A DNA stretch of 64,000 nucleotides from Tetrapisispora phaffii CBS 4417 (taxonomy: Eukaryota > Ascomycota > Saccharomycetes > Saccharomycetales > Saccharomycetaceae), in assembly GCF_000236905.1 (NCBI RefSeq), contig NC_016521.1, positions 806,001 to 870,000 of the forward strand, in the 5' to 3' direction. Each line of letters begins with the position of its first letter. Within the stretch, counting starts at the first letter, position 1. Below are positions 58,549 through 64,000 of the stretch, in pieces. Both the position numbers and the translations under genes were made by a program. Below the pieces are notes generated by a model, which saw only the letters and a program-made list of their open reading frames with translations, was not told where the DNA came from and did not search any database.

Positions 58549-59391
58549 TAGGAATCATACATCCCTGAGTAAACTCTGACACCAACAGGAATTATCATTG
58601 TTATTCATCATATGTTTTTTATTCTTTTTTTCTTCTCTTTCTGTTTGACCACCCAAAGCTTTTGTAAAATATATATACACTTCTTGTATAAATTGAAACT
58701 AAAACAATTCAAATATTCTTATTTATTTATTAATCCCACATTCTGAATCATTGACTTTATGACCCTATATCAATTGTAACAGCCTGCGCTGACACTTCGT
58801 TGTTATGTCTTACATATATAACGTTACTTTAGAATTCAATAATTTACCCGAGCATTAGTATTATTTTTCGCATCCATACTAAAACTGAGATGGTTCAAAC
58901 ATTCTTCCGCGATGCATTCTAAGTCGAAATAACGAAAAGATGTACTTTTGATATTTTATTTCACTTCACGAAAGAGATGGATTGTTTTAACTATGTAGGA
59001 TAATTATAATATTGAAAAACAGAATAACATAAACAAAGTATTTACTATTTTCTATGCTAGCAACGAACGTTTAATGTTAATTAAAATAATACAAATCTAT
59101 TAATGTTTTTGTCATTTGTTCGTTCCTGTCTTATAATATAATGATATATATTTTATGAAGGTATAAACAGAAAGGTATGAACTGAATAATTATTTGTATT
59201 GTTTTTTCTTTCTTAAATCCTGAGTTCATTTCGTTTCTTCTTTTTTTTTTTTTTTTGCTTTTTTGGTTATTTCAGTAAACTCATCTCGAGTTGAAATAAT
59301 AAAACTACAAGATTAAAAGCTAGGAGCATATTTGAAATTACCTCGAAATTCTTTAACTCACCCATTTAAACGACATTATTGGTTCATAAAC
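58549..59391. other. IDP2-SGF29 intergenic spacer
   Basis: About 840 bp, AT-rich. The SGF29 promoter has an uninterrupted run of 16 T at 59241-59256, a nucleosome-excluding poly(dA:dT) element. No other gene is visible. Confidence 0.55.
59241..59256. promoter_or_regulatory. poly(dA:dT) tract in the SGF29 promoter
   Basis: Sixteen consecutive T residues on the plus strand, about 135 bp upstream of the SGF29 ATG, in a longer T-rich stretch. Confidence 0.6.
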
Positions 59392-60312
59392 ATGGAGAAT
59401 CAATGGAACTCCGTCGTTTCTTCTTTGCAGGATATCTATAATGCTAATGAAGTTAATAATTTTGACGAAGATGTGGCTTTAAAAGAATTAAATTTTAATG
59501 ACTTATCAAATGATTCATTGACAAGTCATATTACTCAATTACAAGAACACATGGAAAATGTAAATAGAGCTAAAAGGTTACTGAGTTCAATTAGAGAGAA
59601 TTTAAATTATATAATAAACGATACCGATTCAAAAAACCGTGAAGATCCATTTACAAAAATTGAATCAACATCAAACGCTAGCTCAAGTACCGTTACCACA
59701 AGAGCACATAATAATACATCAATCCCTAATAATAATGCTCTTTTAAGAGACAGAACAGGTGAAACTGCAACTGGCGCAAATACAAGAATTAAACAGGAAA
59801 CACACACAGAACCTATAACTCCTGCGGGTAAAAACAATGGGAGTGGCACTAATGGTAAAATTTATTGGGTGAGTCAATATAATGCAATCACATCAATAAA
59901 GTTAGGATCTAATGTAGCATATAAACCTAAGAAATCAATCGATGGAGAATGGTTTCATTGCGAGGTTGTAAAAATATCGATCGATGGATTGAGATTTGAA
60001 GTCAAAGATCCAGAACCAGATGAGTTTGGAAACCCAGGTAAAATATTCAAATGTACTTGGAAAGATATAATTCTAATACCACCTGAAAATGCAACCAAAG
60101 CTCAAATGCCAAATTATCCTACCAATACAAGGGTGTTAGCTAGATATCCAGAGACTACGACATTCTATCCTGCAATAATAATAAGCACCAAAAGAGACGG
60201 AACTTGTAGACTAAAATTTGATGGAGAAGAAGAAGTAGATAGAGAAACAGAACTTCCTAGAAGATACGTGCTTCCATTACCCAACATTTCAGCAAAACCA
60301 TTTAAAAAATAA
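59392..60312 (+). CDS. SGF29: SGF29, SAGA tandem-Tudor H3K4me reader
   Basis: Predicted protein of 306 residues from the ATG at 59392; the frame extends 20 codons upstream from a TTG that I reject, because MENQWNSVVSSLQDIYNANE matches the N-terminus of yeast Sgf29. Sgf29 (YCL010C, 259 residues) belongs to the histone acetylation modules of SAGA, SLIK and ADA and binds methylated H3K4. An N-terminal coiled coil is followed by a Ser/Thr/Asn-rich linker longer than in S. cerevisiae. The C-terminal double Tudor domain (about 165-300) has FEVKDPEPDEFGNPGK, RVLARYPETTTFYPAIIIS and RDGTCRLKFDGEEEVDRETE, including the aromatic pocket YPxTTxFY. It precedes the YCL012C-like gene and BUD3, as in the YCL010C-YCL014W region without GBP2. 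Confidence 0.95.
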   Translation: MENQWNSVVSSLQDIYNANEVNNFDEDVALKELNFNDLSNDSLTSHITQLQEHMENVNRAKRLLSSIRENLNYIINDTDSKNREDPFTKIESTSNASSSTVTTRAHNNTSIPNNNALLRDRTGETATGANTRIKQETHTEPITPAGKNNGSGTNGKIYWVSQYNAITSIKLGSNVAYKPKKSIDGEWFHCEVVKISIDGLRFEVKDPEPDEFGNPGKIFKCTWKDIILIPPENATKAQMPNYPTNTRVLARYPETTTFYPAIIISTKRDGTCRLKFDGEEEVDRETELPRRYVLPLPNISAKPFKK

Positions 60313-60835
60313 TAAAAAAGGTTAGTAACTACTTAAATGAATAGTTAATAAATTAATGAATATTTTATATATATAAATCATCACTTCTTATTTGATCAGG
60401 ATGTTTAGATTACAAATAAATCATTGTTCACTACCAGCAAGGTTTCTATGGTATTCGTAATATAAGGCTTCTAGCTTTATTGGAAAAATCTTACAGAAAC
60501 ATGCGCAGTCCGATAGCATAATACAAGGCTTAAAAGTCTACTTTTCAAAGCGGAAGCTACCATTTTTTAAGTAATTTCAGGGTGAAATTTGAAGCATTAA
60601 AAATAAGGTGTCTAATATTTAAAAATACTACTACACACACAATCGTATATAAATAAGATAAGGTAATAAGGATATTAACAATAACTAAACATACCGAAGT
60701 CAAAGATACAAAGAAGTCGCCAAACGCCAAAAGAAAGATATCATAGCCAATCTCTACTGAATTGTGAAAAATTGACAATATCTACACAGCCTACCGCTCA
60801 TTAATAACAAATAAATAATAGTATAAAATAACATA
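60313..60835. other. spacer between SGF29 and the YCL012C-like gene
   Basis: About 520 bp, AT-rich. GBP2 (YCL011C), which separates these genes in S. cerevisiae, is absent. No ORF supported. Confidence 0.5.
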
Positions 60836-61237
60836 ATGTTTCCATCACTTAGTGTCAAGCAATTATTCTGGATGCATATCTTTATGTTATCTGTTATATT
60901 TGCATACAGGAAAAGAGAGTATCTATCAGGTCAGCTTTCTTCGCTACGTAACAGATACAATCGTAGATATATACGCAGTGAAGGCATAAATTCTTCATTT
61001 AGCGATGACATAGAAGCTGGTTTAAGTTCAACTAATTTTGATCTTGAGTCCGGAAATGTTGGGGATCAAAGGGAAGGTTTAGATGATATAGCCAAAGAAG
61101 AAATAAAGAAAATAATGGCTGAAAAAAATTTAAGCTTTGATGCTGCCAGACTAGCTTATACTGAGGAAAAATTCGGTAAAAATAATATTGCAGCAGATGG
61201 TATGCCAAAAGATCCTAAAACTGTTACATTAGCATGA
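60836..61237 (+). CDS. small single-pass membrane protein, YCL012C-like (DUF2015-type)
   Basis: Predicted protein of 133 residues. It starts with a hydrophobic segment (LFWMHIFMLSVIFAYRKREY) that looks like a signal anchor with positive flanking charge. A Ser/acidic middle follows, then a conserved C-terminal helix-loop block, IKKIMAEKNLSFDAARLAYT followed by EEKFGKNNIAADGMPKDPKT. That block resembles the fungal DUF2015 family, to which S. cerevisiae YCL012C belongs as far as I recall. The function is unknown. Position between SGF29 and BUD3 matches YCL010C-YCL012C-YCL014W. Confidence 0.75.
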   Translation: MFPSLSVKQLFWMHIFMLSVIFAYRKREYLSGQLSSLRNRYNRRYIRSEGINSSFSDDIEAGLSSTNFDLESGNVGDQREGLDDIAKEEIKKIMAEKNLSFDAARLAYTEEKFGKNNIAADGMPKDPKTVTLA

Positions 61238-61412
61238 GATGAATGTATGCAACTTATTAGTATTAAAATGGAAAATGTACTTTTTCTTTTGGCACTCAAA
61301 CTAAATAAAAATGCATATAGAAATATATAAAAGTGAAAAAAAAATTAACAAATACTATGCTCTTTGGAAAATAAACTATTATTAAAAGTATATATAAACA
61401 TTGTTTTAAATT

Positions 61413-64000
61413 TTATTCATTGAATTGTAGCTTCTCTGGAAGTTTATGCTTTTCTTCATCATCTTGCGAGATTTCTAAATAGTTGGCCAAATAAGCATAT
61501 GAAAATTCTGATGACAGCTTAGCAGAGTTAGAGCTTTTAGGTTTTGAATTCATATTATCTTGCGAACTAATTAAAAAAGGAGAGTTACTGTTATTATCCT
61601 TTTTGGTATCAAAATTATCAGCAATATGGTTTGACGTATTGGATTCATCATCTAAAGTCAGTTTAGATGGCGACACCCAAATGACGTCTTCTACAAAACT
61701 TCCTGAATTAGGTATAGTTAGCTTATTATTGGTGATATTATTCAACTTCTTGGAACCACTAATCACACGTTCGTTCATAGATAGCGGTGGAAGTTTATAA
61801 ACAGTTGGTCCAGTGTTTGTGAGTTGCCTACGGTTTATACCAACATTTGTTAATTCTCTTTCTGGGCTGTTGACTGCACTGGTATTGATGGTTGAGTTAT
61901 CAAAAGAAATATCGAATGAGCTAAAATCAAGGTCATCAAGCATATCGGTATTTTCATTCTTCTTACTGGAATGTTCGTTAACTTGCTGATTCTTAGAAGG
62001 AATATCTACTTCATTTGGTGCAATAGCAACAACTTTATTATGGACGCTACGTTCATCATCAACAAGTTGTAAATCTGGAACATTATCTAATTGATTAGGA
62101 ACCTGAGTAGAATCTTGAGCTTTAAATGTTTTGTTAATAATTCTTACCGGGGAGTTACTAATCACCTTGAATTTAGGTTGATTATTCGTAGTTGAACTAA
62201 CTTTTTTTGAGTCAGGTTTCAAAATATTATCCATCATGTCACCAATTTCTTCCAAAAAGTCTATCGTGTGATTGGCGGCATCATTTGAATTAGCAGATAA
62301 ATTACTCGTTTCAGATTCTACAATGATATTCTTAGGTGGTATAATTTCGTCATGTTCTCCCTCTTCGACAAATTCGGATGCATCAAAAAACTCTTCTTGT
62401 TGTTCAAATATTGTTGGCTGTTCAGGTATAGTAGGTTGTTCAGGTATTAGTTTACTTTTATTTTTTTGGATAGCAACATTATCTGATAAGGTATTTGTAC
62501 CTAATCTCTTCCAATTATAGTTACCATCAACTTCATCGATAACTAATCTAGTTAATTCAAACAGTTCTATGAAAGATTCCGATCTTTCTATATTAACAGC
62601 TTTTTTAGTAGGTTTAGGAATAATAGGAAATATATGATTGACTAACTTGCCATTTGTTGAAGCATCTAATGGATTGCTGTCATTTTTTTTGGTCTCTAGT
62701 TTAGAGATAAAGTCTCCAATTTTTTCTAAATGATTCGAACTTTGTGACTGTGACTGTGACTGTGACAGTATCGTATCGTTTGTTTCACTCGAGTGAGGTA
62801 GCGATGGGAGTCTTTTATCATAAACGTCGTTAGCAATAAGTTCAACACTACCTTTTAACTCTTTATTCATAGTTTTGACTTTTACTTCCTTATCAATGTT
62901 GGAAGTCAAAACCTTTGGTAATTCTTCGCTACCATTTGCGTTATCCCGTTCTTTTGAATTAAGAGGTTCTTTTTGAATTTCATAATTACCAAATGGATCA
63001 TCGTCAAATGTTTTATTTACAAGGTCATCAGTCGACTCTTGGATATTTTCATTGGCTTCAGTTAAGTTTTTTGCACTAGACAATGATTCTCTGCTATGAT
63101 TATCATTACTGTTTGTTTCATCATCATTGGCAGCAGTTAATTTTTCAATAGATTTCATTACCTTATCTCCCAACAATGCGGTTTCATCGCTCTGAATAAT
63201 GCCATTGCTACTACAATCTTTATCAGTAAGACCAGTCCCAACCTCAATGGATGGCTTTCCAAAGTCTTTATTTCTAACAACCGATGAGATTCTTTGGTTG
63301 TTAATAGATGCTGAAGGATCATTGTCCTCATTTGCATTTGAACTATTTGATTTCACAGTTTTATTTGATTTCTCAGGTTTATTTTGAACACTACTAGATT
63401 TTTTAGCTTTATTTTCCTTTAACTTTGGATCGGGAACGATATTTTTGTCAGTATGTACTTTACTGGGTTTGCTTGATTGTTTTTTACTTGTTTTTATCTT
63501 ATTACTTTTAGTAGTGATACTTTTTATATCTGAAGTTTTATTTTGTTTAGTTTTTTTAAACATTCCCTTAAAGTTTGTTAAAAATCCAGATTTATTGTCT
63601 TTTTTAGACTTTTCTTGTTTTGAAACAGCCTTTACCTTGATAGGTTTTGTCTTAACAGGAATTTTAGTACTATTATTTTTGATTGAATCAACTGTAACTT
63701 TGTTTTGAGTTTTCAGATTACTCTGAGAAGTCCGATTACTTTGAGAGCTCAATTTGCCTTGAGATTTTGCATTGTTTTGAGCTTTAAGATCGTTTTGTTT
63801 CCCTTCTTTTATTGAGTCCAATTGTTTCACCACACTTGATTTATTGGCAACAGACTTATTTTTCTTTTCTTCTGTAAGGTTAGATTTTAGTTCTGTATCA
63901 CTGACATCGTGCAAGTCACTGGCATAACTTCTAAAGGTCGTAATAGTACTAAAAGATTTAGTTTTTTGGTGCGAGAAATCAAACTCTTCAAGAGTTTCTT
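61413..64000 (-). CDS. BUD3: BUD3, axial bud-site selection protein, C-terminal part
   Basis: The frame is open to the right edge of the window, so this is only the C-terminal ~860 residues of a longer protein (S. cerevisiae Bud3, YCL014W, has 1636). The apparent start at 63914 is a TTG inside the gene. The visible part is Lys/Ser/Asn-rich and largely disordered, with short ordered motifs (SESFIELFELTRLVIDEVDG; FVEDVIWVSPSKLTLDD; FSYAYLANYLEI near the end). Bud3 is a septin-associated Cdc42 GEF and axial landmark at the mother-bud neck; its RhoGEF domain would lie outside the window. Identification rests mainly on synteny with SGF29 and the YCL012C-like gene. Confidence 0.7.
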   Translation of the reverse strand, partial: ETLEEFDFSHQKTKSFSTITTFRSYASDLHDVSDTELKSNLTEEKKNKSVANKSSVVKQLDSIKEGKQNDLKAQNNAKSQGKLSSQSNRTSQSNLKTQNKVTVDSIKNNSTKIPVKTKPIKVKAVSKQEKSKKDNKSGFLTNFKGMFKKTKQNKTSDIKSITTKSNKIKTSKKQSSKPSKVHTDKNIVPDPKLKENKAKKSSSVQNKPEKSNKTVKSNSSNANEDNDPSASINNQRISSVVRNKDFGKPSIEVGTGLTDKDCSSNGIIQSDETALLGDKVMKSIEKLTAANDDETNSNDNHSRESLSSAKNLTEANENIQESTDDLVNKTFDDDPFGNYEIQKEPLNSKERDNANGSEELPKVLTSNIDKEVKVKTMNKELKGSVELIANDVYDKRLPSLPHSSETNDTILSQSQSQSQSSNHLEKIGDFISKLETKKNDSNPLDASTNGKLVNHIFPIIPKPTKKAVNIERSESFIELFELTRLVIDEVDGNYNWKRLGTNTLSDNVAIQKNKSKLIPEQPTIPEQPTIFEQQEEFFDASEFVEEGEHDEIIPPKNIIVESETSNLSANSNDAANHTIDFLEEIGDMMDNILKPDSKKVSSTTNNQPKFKVISNSPVRIINKTFKAQDSTQVPNQLDNVPDLQLVDDERSVHNKVVAIAPNEVDIPSKNQQVNEHSSKKNENTDMLDDLDFSSFDISFDNSTINTSAVNSPERELTNVGINRRQLTNTGPTVYKLPPLSMNERVISGSKKLNNITNNKLTIPNSGSFVEDVIWVSPSKLTLDDESNTSNHIADNFDTKKDNNSNSPFLISSQDNMNSKPKSSNSAKLSSEFSYAYLANYLEISQDDEEKHKLPEKLQFNE

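Noticed and set aside
1..64000. CRISPR array, operon or bacterial-type system
   Set aside because: No direct-repeat/spacer array; gene structure, tRNAs and spacers are those of a yeast nuclear genome.

Overview
The window is nuclear DNA from a budding yeast of the family Saccharomycetaceae. Genes are compact, apparently intron-free and AT-rich. They are separated by AT-rich spacers with poly(dA:dT) tracts, and the tRNA genes are of yeast type. Most proteins match Saccharomyces cerevisiae families closely in sequence and length. Gene order suggests a post-whole-genome-duplication species outside Saccharomyces sensu stricto. The left block interleaves genes that S. cerevisiae keeps on two sister segments (YER162C-YER158C and YDR089W-YDR085C), and it appears to lack SLU7. 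The Vanderwaltozyma/Tetrapisispora area is a guess from AT content and gene order, not a demonstrated identity.

Layout. 1-15.4 kb: RAD4 (3' part), SPT2, VTC5, RRP1, SSS1, BUR6, a sodium:solute-symporter-type transporter, and an AFR1/YER158C-like gene. 15.5-17.6 kb: tRNA-Glu(UUC), a possible decayed LTR, a perfect CACGTG palindrome, and a hairpin-rich stretch with no convincing ORF. 17.6-25.6 kb: a PHO87/PHO90-type SPX phosphate transporter, an IOC3/ESC8 chromatin subunit, and glycogen synthase. 26.8-36.7 kb: glutaredoxin, tRNA-Ala(AGC), APS1, DPH5, an unrecognised 466-residue protein, MCP2, a short NDL1-like coiled-coil protein, and a YGL159W-like protein of the ornithine cyclodeaminase fold. 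38.6-42.9 kb: the heme-responsive activator HAP1. 43.3-50.7 kb: a stacked Ty1/copia retrotransposon locus about 94 bp upstream of tRNA-Gly(GCC). 51.1-64 kb: IRC20, IDP2, SGF29, a YCL012C-like small membrane protein, and the 3' part of BUD3.

The host genes are housekeeping genes grouped by inherited synteny, not operons. Themes include phosphate and polyphosphate handling (VTC5, PHO87/90), chromatin and transcription (SPT2, BUR6, IOC3, HAP1, SGF29), DNA repair (RAD4, IRC20) and secretion (SSS1, APS1).

The accessory content is the retrotransposon cluster. One element has two LTRs that read as identical, so it is young. Its gag-protease and pol frames are in the same phase, but the segment between them is best read in another frame. 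A second, internally deleted copy follows it and shares the middle LTR, and a 75-bp fragment of an older LTR lies on the outer side. Several supplied-style long ORFs begin at non-ATG codons; I moved those starts to the first supported ATG (AFR1-like, APS1, NDL1-like, OCD-like, SGF29). BUD3 and RAD4 are cut by the window edges.
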